From Rhipicephalus microplus (Eukaryota; Arthropoda; Arachnida; Ixodida; Ixodidae), in contig NC_134707.1 of assembly GCF_043290135.1 (NCBI RefSeq), positions 135,657,319-135,721,318 of the forward strand: a stretch of 64,000 bases of DNA. The letters are read 5' to 3'. Positions 48,201 to 61,508 of this stretch are shown here, piece by piece. The first letter of the stretch is position 1; each line of letters starts with the position of its first letter. The notes below the pieces were generated by a model. That model saw nothing but the letters and a program-made list of their open reading frames with translations, did not search any database and was not told the origin of the DNA. The position numbers and the translations under genes were made by a program.

Positions 48201-48702
48201 GTTGAGTTTCTAGTTGTGGAGTTTCTAGTTGTGGAGTCTCTAGTAGTAGAGTTTCTAGTTGTGGAGTTTCTAGTTGTGGAGTGTCTGGCTATAGAGTTTC
48301 TAGTTGTGCAGTCTCAAGTTGCTGAGTTTCTAGTTGTGAAGTTCGTAGTTGTGGGGTTTCTAGCTGTGGAGTTTCTAGTTGCGGAGTTTCTAGTTGCAGA
48401 GTTTCTAGTTGCGGAGTTTCAAGTTGCAGAGTTTCTAGTTGTGGAGTTTCTAGTTGGGGAGATTCTAGTTGCGGAGTTTCTAGTTGTGCAGTTTCGAGTT
48501 GTCGGGTTTCTAGTTGCGGAGTTTCTAGTTGTAAAGTTTCTAGTTGTGGAGCTTTTAGTTTAGGATTCTCTAGTTGTTGAGTCTCTAGTTGAGGAATTTC
48601 TAGTTGTAGAGTTTCTAGTGTTGGAGTTCCTAGTTGTGGAGTTTCTGACTGTGGAGTTTCCAGTTGTGGAGTTTCTAGTTGCGGAGTTTCTAGTTGCAGA
48701 GT

Positions 48703-51700
48703 TTCAAGTTGTGGAGTTTCTAGCTGTGGAGTTTCTAGTTGCAGAGTTTCTAGTAGCGGAGTTTCTAGTTGTGGAGTTTCTAGTTGTGGAGTTTCTAGTT
48801 GTAAAGTTTATAGTTGTGGAGCTTTTAGTTTAGGAGTCTCTAGTTGTTGAGTCTCTAGTGGAGGAATTTCTAGTTGTGGAGTTTCTAGTGTTGGAGTTCC
48901 TAGTTGTGGAGTTTCTGACTGTGGAGTTTACAGTTGTGGAGTGTCTAGTTGTGGAGTTTCTAGTTGTGAGGTTCGTAGTTGTGGAGTTTCTAGTTGTGGA
49001 GTCTCTAGTTGTGGAGTTTCTAGTTGTGGAGTTTCTAGTGGTTGAGTTTCTAGTTGTGGGATTCGTAGTTGTGGAATTTGTATTTGTGGAGTATCTAGTT
49101 GTGGTAGTTCAAGTCTTGGGGTTTCTAGCTGTGGAGTTCCCAGTTGCGGAGTTTCTAGTTGCAGAATTTCTAGTTGCGGAGTTTGCTAGTTTCTAGTTGT
49201 GGAGTTTCTAGTTTTGGAATTTGTAGTTGTGGAGTATCTAGTTGTAATGTTTCAAGCTAAGGAGTTTCTAGCTGTTGAGTTTCTAGTTGCGGAGTTTCTA
49301 GTTGCAGAATTTCTAGTTGTGGAGTTTTCAAGTCTTGGGGTTTCTAGTTGCGGAGTTTGCAGTTGCGGAGTTTCTAGTTGCGGAGTCTCTAGTTGTTCAG
49401 TCTCTAGCTGTTGAGTTGCTAGTTGTGAAGTTTATAGTTGTGGGGTTTCTAGCTGTGGAGTTTCTAGTTGCGGAGTTTCTAGTTGCAGAGTTTCTAGTTA
49501 CGGAGTTTCTAGTTGCGGAGTTTCTAGTTGTGGAGTTTCTAGTTGGGGAGTTTCTAGTTGCGCAGTTTCTAGTTGTGGAGTTTCTAGTTGTCGGGTTTCT
49601 AGTTGCGGAGTTTCTAGTTGTAAAGTTTCTAGTTGTGGAGTATTTAGTTTAGGAGTCTCTAGTTGTTGAGTCTCTAGATGAGGAATTTCTAGTTGTGGAG
49701 ATTCTAGTGTTGGAGTTCCTAGTTGTGGAGTTTCTGACTGTGGAGTTTGCAGTTGCGGAGTTTCTAGTTGTGGAGTTTCTAGTTGCGAGGTTCGTAGTTG
49801 TGGAATTTCCAGTGGTGGAGTTTCTAGTTGTGGAGTCCCAAGTTGTGGAGTTTCTAGTTGTGGAGTTTCTAGTTGCGAATTCTCAAGTTGTGGAGTTTCT
49901 AGTTGTGGAGTTTCTAGTAGTGGGGTTCGTAGTTGTGGTATTTGTATTTGTGGAGTATCTAGTTTTGGTAGTTCAAGTTGTGGGGTTTCTAGCTGTGGAG
50001 TTCCTAGTTGCGGAGTTTCTGGTTGCAGAGTTTCCAGTTGCGAAGTTTTCTAGTTTTGGAGTTTCTGGTTGCAGAGTTTCAAGTTGGGGAGTTTCTAGTT
50101 GTTGAGTTTCTAGTTATGGAGTTTCTAGTTGCGGAATTTGTAAAAAGTGGAGTATCTAGTGGTGGTGTTTCAAGTTGTGGAGTCTGTAGTTGTGGAGTAT
50201 CTATTTGTTGGGTTTCAAGTTGTGGAAATTGTAGTTGTGGAGTTTTTAGCTGTGGAGTTTCTAGTTGTTGAGTTTCTAGTTGACGAGTTTCTATTTGCGA
50301 AGTCTCAAGTTGTCGAGTTTCTCGCTGTGGAGTTTCTAGTTGCCGAGTTTCTTGTTGCGGAGTTTCTAGTTGCGGACTTTTTAGATGTGGAGTTTCTAGT
50401 TGCAGATTTTGTAGTTGCGGAGTTTCTAGCTGTGGAGTTTCTAGTTGCGGAGTTTCTAGTTGTGGAGTTTCTAGTTGTGAGGTTCATAGTTGTGGAGTTT
50501 CTAGTTGTGGAGTTTTTAATTCTGGAGTCTCTAGTTGTGGAGCTTCAAGTTTTGGAGTTTGTAGTTGCGAAGTCTCAAGTTGTGGAGTTGTGGAGTCTGT
50601 AGTTTCGGAGTTTCAAGTTGTAGAGTCTGTAGTTGTGGAGTATTTATTTGTTGGGTTTCATGTTGTGGAGTTTCTAGTTGGGGAGTTTCTGGTTGTTGGG
50701 TTTCTAGTTGCCGAGTTTCTAGTTGCGGAGTCTCAAGTTGTGGAGTTTCTAGCTGTGGAGTTTCTAGTTGCGGAGTTTCTAGTTGCGAAGTTTCTAGTTG
50801 TGGAGTTTCTAGTTGTGGAATTCGTAGTTGTGGAGTATCTAGTTGTGGTGTTTCAAGTAGCGAAGTTTCTAGCTGTGGAGTTTCTAATAGCGGGGTTTCT
50901 AGTTGCAGAGTTTCTAGTTGCGGAGTTTCTAGTTGCGGAATTTCTAGTTGTGGGGTTTCTAGTTGAGGAGTTTGTAGTTGTGGGTTTTGTAGTTGTGGAA
51001 TATCTAGTTGTGGAGTTTCAAGTTGTGGAGTTTCAAGTTGTGAATTTTGAAGTTGTAGAGAACCTAGTTGCGGAGTGTCTAGTTGTGAGGTCCTAGTTGT
51101 GGAGTGTTCTAGTTGTGGAATCTGTAGTTGCGGAGTTTATAGTGGTGGATTTTCTAGCTGAGGAGTTTCTAGTTGCGGAGTTTCTAGTTGCAGATTTTCT
51201 AGTTGCGGACTTTCTAGCTGTGGAGTTTCCAGTTGTGGAGTTTCTAGTTGCGGAGTTTCAAGTTGTGGAATTTATAGGTGTGGAGTTTCTACTTGTGGAG
51301 TTTCTAGTGGTCGGGTCTTGTTGCGGAGTTTCTAGTTGTGGAGTTTCTACTTGTGGAGTTTCTAGTTGTGGAGTTTTTAGTTGCGGAGTTTCTAGTTGCG
51401 GAGTTTCTGGTTGTGGAGTTTCAAGTTGTGGAGTATCAATCTGTGGAGTTTCTAGTTGTGGATTATCAATTTGTGGAGTTCCTAGTTGTGGAGTCTCTAG
51501 TTGTGGAGTTTCTAGTTGTCGAGTGTCTATTTGTAGATTTTCTAGTTGTGCAGTTTCTAGTTGGGGAGTTTCTAGATGGAGTTTTTAGTTTTCGAGTTTC
51601 TAGTTGTAGAGTTTTTAGTTGCAGAGTTCCTAGTTGTGGAGTTTCTAGTTGTGGGGTTTCTAGTTGCGGAAATTCTAGCTGTGGAGTTTCTACTTATGGA

Positions 51701-54700
51701 ATCTCAAGTCGTGCAGTTTCTAGTTGTTGAGTCTCAAGTTGTGGAATTTCTAGTTGTGGAGTTTCTAGTTGCGGAGTTTGTTGTTGCAGAGTTTCTATAT
51801 GTGGAGTTTCTGGTTGTCGAGTTTTTGGCTGTGGAGTTTCCAGTTGCGGAGTTTCTAGTTGTGGAGTCTCTAGTTGTGGAGTTTCTAGTTGTGGAGTTTC
51901 TAGTTGTGGAGTTTCTAGCTGTGGAGTTTCTAGTTGCGGAGTTTCTAGTGTCAGAGTTTCTAGTTGTGGAGATTCTAGTTGCCGAGTTTCTAGTTGCGAA
52001 GTCTCAAGTTGTGGAGTTTCTAGCTGTGGAGTTTCTAGTAGCGGAGTTTCTAGTTGCGGAGTTTCTAGTTGTGGAGTTTCTAGTTGTGGAGTCTCTAGTA
52101 GTAGAGTTTCTAGTTGTGGAGTTTCTAGTTGCGAAATCTCAAGTTGTGGAGTTTCTAGTGGTGAAGTTATCAGTTGTTGAATTTGTAGTTGCTGAGTTCT
52201 AGTTGCGAAGTCTCAAGTTGTGGAGTTTCTAGCTGTGGTGTTTCTAGTTGCGGAGTTTCTATTTGTGGAGTTTCTAGTTGCGGAATTTGTAGTTGTGGAG
52301 TATCTAGTTGTGGTGTTTCAAGTTGTGGAGTCTGTAGTTGTGGAGTATTTATTTGTTGGGTTTCAAGTCGTGGAGTTTCTAGTTGTGGAGTTTCTGGTTG
52401 TTGGGTTTCTAGTTGCCGAATTTCTAGTTGTGAAGTCTCAAGTTGTGAAGATTCTAGCTGTCGAGTTTCTAGTTGCGGAGCTTCTAGTTTCGGAGTTTCT
52501 AATTGTGGAGTTTCTAGTTGTGTATTTTAAAGCTATAGATTTCCTAGTTGCGGAGTGTCTAGTTGGGAGTTTCTAGTTGCGGAGTTTTCTAGTTGCGGAG
52601 TTTCTATTTGCGGACTTTCTAGCTGTGGAGTTTCTAGTTGCAGATTTTCTAGTTGCGGAGTTTCTAGCTGTGGAGTTTCTAGTAGCGGAGTTTCTAGTTG
52701 TGGAGTTTCTAGTTGTGAGGTTCATAGTTGTAGAGTTTCTAGTTGTGGAGTTTCGAATTCTGGAGTCTCTAGTTGAGGAATTTCTAGTTGTGGAGTTTCT
52801 AGTGTTGGAGTTCCTAGTTGTGGAGTTTCTGACTGTGGAGTTTACAGTTGTGGAGTGTCTAGTTGTGAAGTTTCTAGTTGTGAGGTTCGTAGTTGTGGAG
52901 TTTCTAGTTGTGGAGTCTCTAGTTGTGGAGTTTCTAGTTGTGGAGTTTCTAGTTGCGAACTCTCAAGTTGTGGAGTTTCTAGTGGTGGAGTTTCTAGTTG
53001 TGGGATTCGTAGTTGTGGAATTTGTATTTGTGGAGTATCTAGTTGTGGTAGTTCAAGTTGTGGGGTTTCTAGCTGTCGAGTTCCCAGTTGCGGAGTTTCT
53101 AGTTGCAGAATTTCTAGTTGCGGAGTTTTCTAGTTTTTAGTTGTGGAGTTTCTAGTTTTGGAATTTGTAGTGGTGGAGTATCTAGTTGTAATGTTTCAAG
53201 CTAAGGAGTTTCTAGCTGTGGAGTTTCTAGTTGCGGAGTTTCTAGTTGCAGAGTTTCTAGTTGCGGAGTTTTCTAGTCGTGGAGATTCTAGTTGCGGAGT
53301 TTGCAGTTGTGGAGTTTCTAGTTGCGGAGTCTCTAGTTGTGCAGTCTCTAGCTGTTGAGTTGCTAGTTGTGAAGTTTATAGTTGTGGGGTTTCTAGCTGT
53401 GGAGTTTCTAGTTGCGGAGTTTCTAGTTGCAGAGTTTCTAGTTACGGAGTTTCTAGTTGCGGAGTTTCTAGTTGGGGAGTTTCTAGTTGCGGAGTTTCTA
53501 GTTGTGGAGTTTCTAGTTGTCGGGTTTCTAGTTGCGGAATTTCTAGTTGTAAAGTTTCTAGTTGTGGAGCTTTTAGTTGAGGAATTTCAAGTTGTGGAGT
53601 TTCTAGTGTCTGAGTTCCTAGTTGTGGAGTTTCTGACTGTGGAGTTTCCAGTTGCGAAGTTTCTAGTTGTGGAGTTTCTAGTTGTGAGGTTCGTAGTTGT
53701 GAGGTTCGCAGTTGTGGAGTTTCTATTTGTGGAGTCTCTAGTTGTGGAGTTTCTAGTTGTGGAGTTTCTAGTTGCGAACTCTCAAGTTGTGGAGATTCTA
53801 GTGGTGGAGTTTCTAGTTGTGGGATTCGGAGTTGTGGAATTTGTATTTGTGGAGTATCTAGTTGTGGTAGTTCAAGTTGTGGGGTTTCTAGCTGTGGAGT
53901 TCCTAGTTGTGGAGTTTCTAGTTGCAGAGTTTCTAGTTGCGGAGTTTTCTAGTTGTGGAGTCTCTAGTAGTAGAGTTTCTAGCTGTGGAGTTTCTAGTTG
54001 CAGAGTTTCTAGTTGCATAGTTTCTAGTTGCGGAGTTTTCTAGTTGTGGAGATTCTAGTGGCGGAGTTTCAAGTTGTGGAGTTTCTAGTTACGGAGTTTC
54101 TAGTTGCGGAGTCTCTAGTTGTGCAGTCTCTAGTTGTTGAGTTTCTAGTTGTGAAGTTTATAGTTGTGGGGTTTCAAGCTATGGAGTTTCTAGTTGCGGA
54201 GTTTCTAGTTGCCGAGTTTTTAGTTGCAGAGTTTCTAGTTGTGCAGTTTCTAGTTGGGGAGTTTCTAGTTGCGGAGTTTCTAGTTGTGGAGTTTCTAGTT
54301 TCGGAATTTGTAGTGGTGGAGTATCTAGTTGTGGTGTTTCAAGTTGTGGAGTCTGTAGTTGTGGAGTATCTATTTGTCGAGTTGCAATTTGTGGAGTTTC
54401 TAGTTGTGGAGTCTCTAGTTGTGGAGTTTCTAGTTTTGCAGTTTCTAGCTCTGGAGTTTCTAGTTGCGGAGTTTCTAGTTGCAGAGTTTCAAGTTGTGGA
54501 GTTTCTAGCTGTGAGGTTCGTAGTTGTGGAGTTTCTAGTTGTGGAGTTTCTAGTTGTGGAGTCTCTAGTAGTAGAGTTTCTAGTTGTGGAGTTTCTAGTT
54601 GCGAAATCTCAAGTTGTGGAGTTTCTAGTGGTGAAGTTTCTAGTTGTTGAGTTTATAGTTGCTGAGTTTTCTTGTTGTGGAGTTTCTAGTTGCGGAGTTT

Positions 54701-55340
54701 CTAGTTGCGGAGTTTCAAGTTGTGGAGTTTCTAGTTGGGGAGTTCCTAGTTGGGGAGCTTGTAATTTTGGAGTATCTAGTTGTGGTGTTTCAAGTTGTGG
54801 AGTCTGTAGTTGTGGAGTATCTATTTGTTGGGTTTCAAGTTGCGGAGTTTCTAGTTGTGGAGAGTCTCGTTGTTGGGTTTCTAGTTGCCGAGTTTCTAGT
54901 TGCGAAGTCTCAAGTTGTGGAGATTCTAGCTGTGGAGTTTCTAGTTGCGGAGCTTCTAGTTGCGGAGTTTCTAGTTGTGGAGTTTCTAGGTGTGGAATTC
55001 GTAGTTGTGGAATATCTAGTTGTGGTGTTTCAAGTAGTGAAGTTTCTAGCTGTGGAGTTTCTAATTGCGGAGTTTCTAGTTGCAGAGTTTCTAGTTGCGG
55101 AGTTTCTAGTTGCAGAGATTCTAGTTGTGGAGTTTCTAGTTGGGGAGTTTCTAGTTGTGGAGTTTCTAGTTGTGGAGTTTCTAGTTGCGGAATTTGTAGT
55201 TGTGGATTATCTAGTTGTGGTGTTTCAAGTTGTGAAGTCTGTAGTTGTGGAGTATCTATTTGTTGGGTTTCAAGTTGTGGAGATTGTAGTTGTGGAGTTT
55301 CTAGCTGTGGAGTTTCTAGTTGTTGAGTTTCTAGTTGTGG
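48703..55340. repeat. 7.8-kb tandem duplication, copy 2
   Basis: This is the partner of 40,905-48,702, with matching rare markers: the A5 unit (42,344 and 50,142), AATCTGTGG (43,926 and 51,438), CTACTTGTGG (43,788 and 51,300) and AGAACCTAG (43,548 and 51,060). Differences include TAGTCGTGG at 44,391 against TAGTTGTGG at 51,903, and CCTCAAG against TCTCAAG near 50,728. The collinear match ends about 55,340, where copy 2 has GAGCTTTTAG and copy 1 has GAGTTTCTGAC. Confidence 0.82.
50341..52792. repeat. Diverged island of the array, copy 2
   Basis: It is collinear with 42,829-45,280 at offset 7,512 and shares all its odd and shortened units, so the divergence predates the duplication. Small differences: GATTGTC near 43,562 against GAGTGTC near 51,074, TTGGGAGTTCC near 43,571 against TTGTGAGGTCC near 51,083, and TAGAGTTTC near 44,022 against TAGATTTTC near 51,534. 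Confidence 0.75.
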
Positions 55341-56472
55341 AGCTTTTAGTTGAGGAATTTCAAGTTGTGGAGTTTCTAGTGTCTGAGTTCCTAGTTGTGG
55401 AGTTTCTGACTGTGGAGTTTCCAGTTGCGGAGTTTCTAGTTGTGGAGTTTCTAGTTGTGAGGTTCGTAGTTGTGGAGTTTCTAGTGGTGGAGTTTCTAGT
55501 TGTGGAGACTCTAGTTGTGGAGTTTCTAGTTGTGGAGTTTCTAGTTGCGAACTCTCAAGTTGTGGCGTTTCTAGTTGTGGAGCTTCTAGTTGTCGGATTC
55601 GTAGTTATGGAATTTGTATTTGTGGAGTATCTGGTTGTGGTAGTTCAAGTTGTGGGGTTTCTAGCTGTGGAGTTCCTAGTTGCGGAGTTTCTAGTTGCAG
55701 AGTTTCTAGTTGCGGAGTTTTCTAGTTGTGAAGTTTCTGGTTGCAGAGTTTCAAGTTGTGGAGTTTCTAGTTGTGAGGTTCGTAGTGGTGGAGTTTCTAG
55801 TTGTGGAGTTTCTAGTTGTGGAGTCTCTAGTAGTAGAGTTTCTAGTTGTTGAGTTTCTAGTTGTGGAGTTTCTAGTTGGGGAGATTCTAGTTGCGTAGTT
55901 TCTAGTTGTGCAGTTTCGAGTTGTCGGGTTTCTAGTTGCGGAGTTTCTAGTTGTGGATTTTCTAGTTGTGCAGTCTCTAGTTATTGAGTTTCTAGTTGTG
56001 AAGTTTATAGTTGTGGGGTTTCTAGCTGTGAAGTTTCTAGTTGCGGAGTTTCTAGTTGCAGAGTTTCTAGTTGCGGAGTTTTCTAGTCGTGGAGATTCTA
56101 GTTGCGGAGTTTGCAGTTGTGGAGTTTCTAGTTGCGGAGTCTCTAGTTGTGCAGTCTCTAGCTGTTGAGTTGCTAGTTGTGAAGTTTATAGTTGTGGGGT
56201 TTCTAGCTGTGGAGTTTCTAGTTGCGGAGTTTCTAGTTGCAGACTTTCTAGTTACGGAGTTTCTAGTTGCGGAGTTTCTAGTTGTGGAGTTTCTAGTTGG
56301 GGAGTTTCTAGTTGCGGAGTTTCTAGTTGTGGAGTTTCTAGTTGTCGGGTTTCTAGTTGCGGAATTTCTAGTTGTAAAGTTTCTAGTTGTGGAGCTTTTA
56401 GTTGAGGAATTTCAAGTTGTGGAGTTTCTAGTGTCTGAGTTCCTAGTTGTGGAGTTTCTTACTGTGGAGTTT
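55341..56472. repeat. Linking array before the 2.5-kb HOR
   Basis: About 55,341-55,735 follows the tail of the long sub-block (compare 12,510-12,900). About 55,860-55,945 and 55,946-56,060 are short jumps joining the TTGGGGAGATTC series to the GTGGATTTTCTAG series. From about 56,080 it follows 6,394 onward. Three junctions within 700 bp make this one of the most recombined stretches. There is no gene. Confidence 0.65.
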
Positions 56473-58990
56473 CCAGTTGCGGAGTTTCTAGTTGTGGAGT
56501 TTCTAGTTGTGAGGTTCGTAGTTGTGGAGTTTCTAGTGGTGGAGTTTCTAGTTGTGGAGTCTCCAGTTGTGGAGTTTCTAGCTGTGGAGTTTCTAGTTGC
56601 GAACTCTCAAGTTGTGGAGTTTCTAGTTGTGGAGCTTCTAGTTGTCGGGTTCGTAGTTATGGAATTTGTATTTGTGGAGTATCTAGTTGTGGTAGTTCAA
56701 GTTGTGGGGTTTCTAGCTGTGGAGTTCCTAGTTGCGGAGTTTCTAGTTGCAGAGTTTCTAGTTGCGGAGTTTTCTAGTTGTGAAGTTTCTGGTTGCAGAG
56801 TTTCAAGTTGTTGAGTTTCTAGTTGTGGAGTTTCTAGTTGTGGAGTCTCTAGTAGTAGAGTTTCTAGTTGTTGAGTTTCTAGTTGTGGAGTTTCTAGTTG
56901 TGGAGTGTCTGGCTATAGAGTTTCTAGTTGTGCAGTCTCTAGTTGCTGAGTTTCTAGTTGTGAAGTTCGTAGTTGTGGGGTTTCTAGCTGTGGAGTTTCT
57001 AGTTGCGGAGTTTCTAGTTGCAGAGTTTCTAGTTGCAGAGTTTCAAGTTGCAGAGTTTCTAGTTGTGGAGTTTCTAGTTGGGGAGATTCTAGTTGCGGAG
57101 TTTCTAGTTGTGCAGTTTCGAGTTGTCGGGTTTCTAGTTGCGGAGTTTCTGGTTGTAAAGTTTCTAGTTGTGGAGTTTCTAGTTGTGGAGTTTCTAGTTG
57201 TGGAGTTTCTAGTTGTAAAGTTTCTAGTTGTGGAGCTTTTAGTTTAGGAGTCTCTAGTTGTTGAGTCTCTAGTTGAGGAATTTCTAGTTGTGGAGTTTCT
57301 AGTGTTGGAGTTCCTAGTTGTGGAGTTTCTGACTGTGGAGTTTACAGTTGTGGAGTGTCTAGTTGCGGAGTTTCTAGTTGTGAGGTTCGTAGTTGTGGAG
57401 TTTCTAGTTGTGGAGTTTCTAGTTGTGGAGTTTCTAGTTGTGGAGTTTCTAGTTGCGAACTCTCAAGTTGTGGAGTTTCTAGTGGTGGAGTTTCTAGTTG
57501 TGGGATTCGTAGTTGTGGAATTTGTATTTGTGGAGTATCTAGTTGTGGTAGTTCAAGTTGTGGGGTTTCTAGCTGTGGAGTTCCCAGTTGCGGAGTTTCT
57601 AGTTGCAGAATTTCTAGTTGCGGAGTTTTCTAGTTTCTAGTTGTGGAGTTTCTAGTTTTGGAATTTGTAGTTGTGGAGTATCTAGTTGTAATGTTTCAAG
57701 CTAAGGAGTTTCTAGCTGTGGAGTTTCTAGTTGCGGAGTTTCTAGTTGCAGAGTTTCTAGTTGCGGAGTTTTCTAGTCGTGGAGATTCTAGTTGCGGAGT
57801 TTGCAGTTGTGGAGTTTCTAGTTGCGGAGTCTCTAGTTGTGCAGTCTCTAGCTGTTGAGTTGCTAGTTGTGAAGTTTATAGTTGTGGGGTTTCTAGCTGT
57901 GGAGTTTCTAGTTGCGGAGTTTCTAGTTGCAGAGTTTCTAGTTACGGAGTTTCTAGTTGCGGAGTTTCTAGTTGTGGAGTTTCTAGTTGGGGAGTTTCTA
58001 GTTGCGGCGTTTCTAGTTGTGGAGTTTCTAGTTGTCGGGTTTCTAGTTGCGGAATTTCTAGTTTTAAAGTTTCTAGTTGTGGAGCTTTTAGTTGAGGAAT
58101 TTCAAGTTGTGGAGTTTCTAGTGTCTGAGTTCCTAGTTGTGGAGTTTCTGACTGTGGAGTTTCCAGTTGCGAAGTTTCTAGTTGTGGAGTTTCTAGTTGT
58201 GAGGTTCGTAGTTGTGAGGTTCGTAGTTTGTGGAGTTTCTCGTTGTGGAGTCTCTAGTTGTGGAGTTTCTAGTTGTGGAGTTTCTAGTTGCGAACTCTCA
58301 AGTTGTGGAGATTCTAGTGGTGGAGTTTCTAGTTGTGGGATTCGTAGTTGTGGAATTTGTATTTGTGGAGTATCTAGTTGTGGTAGTTCAAGTTGTGGGG
58401 TTTCTAGCTGTGGAGTTCCTAGTTGCGGAGTTTCTTTTTGCAGAGTTTCTAGTTGCGGAGTTTTCTAGTTGTGGAGTCTCTAGTAGTAGAGTTTCTAGCT
58501 GTGGAGTTTCTAGTTGCATAGTTTCTAGTTGCATAGTTTCTAGTTGCGGAGTTTTCTAGTTGTGGAGATTCTAGTGGCGGAGTTTCAAGTTGTGGAGTTT
58601 CTAGTTACGGAGTTTCTAGTTGCGGAGTCTCTAGTTGTGCAGTCTCTAGTTGTTGAGTTTCTAGTTGTGAAGTTTATAGTTGTGGGGTTTCAAGCTGTGG
58701 AGTTTCTAGTTGCGGAGTTTCTAGTTGCAAAGTTTCTAGTTGCCGAGTTTTTAGTTGCGGAGTTTCTAGTTGTAAAGTTTCTAGTTGTGGAGTATTTAGT
58801 TAAGGAGTCTCTAGTTGTTGAGTCTCTAGATGAGGAATTTCTAGTTGTAGAGATTCTAGTGTTGGAGTTCCTAGTTGTGGAGTTTCTGACTGTGGAGTTT
58901 GCAGTTGCGGAGTTTCTAGTTGTGGAGTTTCTAGTTGTGAGGTTCGTAGTTGTGGAATTTCCAGTGGTGGAGTTTCTAGTTGTGGAGTTC
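56473..58990. repeat. 2,518-bp higher-order repeat, copy 1
   Basis: Its first 294 bp correspond to the HOR tail at 12,602-12,895. The remaining 2,224 bp run collinear with the long sub-block head at 5,388-7,611. It repeats at an exact 2,518-bp offset. Private variants include CTCGTTGTGG near 58,240 and TTTCTTTTTGCAG near 58,430. The length is 1 mod 3, so frames rotate between copies. Confidence 0.92.
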
Positions 58991-61508
58991 CTAGTTGCGG
59001 AGTTTCTAGTTGTGGAGTTTCTAGTTGTGAGGTTCGTAGTTGTGGAGTTTCTAGTGGTGGAGTTTCTAGTTGTGGAGTCTCCAGTTGTGGAGTTTCTAGC
59101 TGTGGAGTTTCTAGTTGCGAACTCTCAAGTTGTGGAGTTTCTAGTTGTGGAGCTTCTAGTTGTCGGGTTCGTAGTTATGGAATTTGTATTTGTGGAGTAT
59201 CTAGTTGTGGTAGTTCAAGTTGTGGGGTTTCTAGCTGTGGAGTTCCTAGTTGCGGAGTTTCTAGTTGCAGAGTTTCTAGTTGCGGAGTTTTCTAGTTGTG
59301 AAGTTTCTGGTTGCAGAGTTTCAAGTTGTTGAGTTTCTAGTTGTGGAGTTTCTAGTTGTGGAGTCTCTAGTAGTAGAGTTTCTAGTTGTTGAGTTTCTAG
59401 TTGTGGAGTTTCTAGTTGTGGAGTGTCTGGCTATAGAGTTTCTAGTTGTGCAGTCTCTAGTTGCTGAGTTTCTAGTTGTGAAGTTCGTAGTTGTGGGGTT
59501 TCTAGCTGTGGAGTTTCTAGTTGCGGAGTTTCTAGTTGCAGAGTTTCTAGTTGCAGAGTTTCAAGTTGCAGAGTTTCTAGTTGTGGAGTTTCTAGTTGGG
59601 GAGATTCTAGTTGCGGAGTTTCTAGTTGTGCAGTTTCGAGTTGTCGGGTTTCCAGTTGCGGAGTTTCTGGTTGTAAAGTTTCTAGTTGTGGAGTTTCTAG
59701 TTGTGGAGTTTCTAGTTGTGGAGTTTCTAGTTGTAAAGTTTCTAGTTGTGGAGCTTTTAGTTTAGGAGTCTCTAGTTGTTGAGTCTCTAGTTGAGGAATT
59801 TCTAGTTGTGGAGTTTCTAGTGTTGGAGTTCCTAGTTGTGGAGTTTCTGACTGTGGAGTTTACAGTTGTGGAGTGTCTAGTTGCGGAGTTTCTAGTTGTG
59901 AGGTTCGTAGTTGTGGAGTTTCTAGTTGTGGAGTTTCTAGTTGTGGAGTTTCTAGTTGTGGAGTTTCTAGTTGCGAACTCTCAAGTTGTGGAGTTTCTAG
60001 TGGTGGAGTTTCTAGTTGTGGGATTCGTAGTTGTGGAATTTGTATTTGTGGAGTATCTAGTTGTGGTAGTTCAAGTTGTGGGGTTTCTAGCTGTGGAGTT
60101 CCCAGTTGCGGAGTTTCTAGTTGCAGAATTTCTAGTTGCGGAGTTTTCTAGTTTCTAGTTGTGGAGTTTCTAGTTTTGGAATTTGTAGTTGTGGAGTATC
60201 TAGTTGTAATGTTTCAAGCTAAGGAGTTTCTAGCTGTGGAGTTTCTAGTTGCGGAGTTTCTAGTTGCAGAGTTTCTAGTTGCGGAGTTTTCTAGTCGTGG
60301 AGATTCTAGTTGCGGAGTTTGCAGTTGTGGAGTTTCTAGTTGCGGAGTCTCTAGTTGTGCAGTCTCTAGCTGTTGAGTTGCTAGTTGTGAAGTTTATAGT
60401 TGTGGGGTTTCTAGCTGTGGAGTTTCTAGTTGCGGAGTTTCTAGTTGCAGAGTTTCTAGTTACGGAGTTTCTAGTTGCGGAGTTTCTAGTTGTGGAGTTT
60501 CTAGTTGGGGAGTTTCTAGTTGCGGCGTTTCTAGTTGTGGAGTTTCTAGTTGTCGGGTTTCTAGTTGCGGAATTTCTAGTTTTAAAGTTTCTAGTTGTGG
60601 AGCTTTTAGTTGAGGAATTTCAAGTTGTGGAGTTTCTAGTGTCTGAGTTCCTAGTTGTGGAGTTTCTGACTGTGGAGTTTCCAGTTGCGAAGTTTCTAGT
60701 TGTGGAGTTTCTAGTTGTGAGGTTCGTAGTTGTGAGGTTCGTAGTTTGTGGAGTTTCTAGTTGTGGAGTCTCTAGTTGTGGAGTTTCTAGTTGTGGAGTT
60801 TCTAGTTGCGAACTCTCAAGTTGTGGAGATTCTAGTGGTGGAGTTTCTAGTTGTGGGATTCGTAGTTGTGGAATTTGTATTTGTGGAGTATCTAGTTGTG
60901 GTAGTTCAAGTTGTGGGGTTTCTAGCTGTGGAGTTCCTAGTTGCGGAGTTTCTAGTTGCAGAGTTTCTAGTTGCGGAGTTTTCTAGTTGTGGAGTCTCTA
61001 GTAGTAGAGTTTCTAGCTGTGGAGTTTCTAGTTGCATAGTTTCTAGTTGCATAGTTTCTAGTTGCGGAGTTTTCTAGTTGTGGAGATTCTAGTGGCGGAG
61101 TTTCAAGTTGTGGAGTTTCTAGTTACGGAGTTTCTAGTTGCGGAGTCTCTAGTTGTGCAGTCTCTAGTTGTTGAGTTTCTAGTTGTGAAGTTTATAGTTG
61201 TGGGGTTTCAAGCTGTGGAGTTTCTAGTTGCGGAGTTTCTAGTTGCAAAGTTTCTAGTTGCCGAGTTTTTAGTTGCGGAGTTTCTAGTTGTAAAGTTTCT
61301 AGTTGTGGAGTATTTAGTTAAGGAGTCTCTAGTTGTTGAGTCTCTAGATGAGGAATTTCTAGTTGTAGAGATTCTAGTGTTGGAGTTCCTAGTTGTGGAG
61401 TTTCTGACTGTGGAGTTTGCAGTTGCGGAGTTTCTAGTTGTGGAGTTTCTAGTTGTGAGGTTCGTAGTTGTGGAATTTCCAGTGGTGGAGTTTCTAGTTG
61501 TGGAGTTC
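58991..61508. repeat. 2,518-bp higher-order repeat, copy 2
   Basis: It is the same length as copy 1 with no indel seen. The private variant TTTCCAGTTGCGG near 59,650 replaces TTTCTAGTTGCGG. It shares with copy 1 TTGCGGCGTTTC (about 58,007 and 60,525), which copy 3 lacks (TTGCGGAGTTTC near 63,043), so copies 1 and 2 look closer to each other than to 3. Confidence 0.93.

Larger units (their letters stand above)
40905..48702. repeat. 7.8-kb tandem duplication, copy 1
   Basis: It matches the following block at offset 7,798 from about 40,905 to 42,430, at 7,512 from 42,829, and at 7,497 after one extra 15-bp unit near 47,200. Between 42,432 and 42,828 this copy has 397 bp of the common composite phrase where copy 2 has 111 bp of a different series, so 286 bp net were exchanged. 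It contains the most diverged units of the window (42,829-45,280). The tail beyond about 47,840 resembles the 12.9-kb HOR tail. Confidence 0.82.
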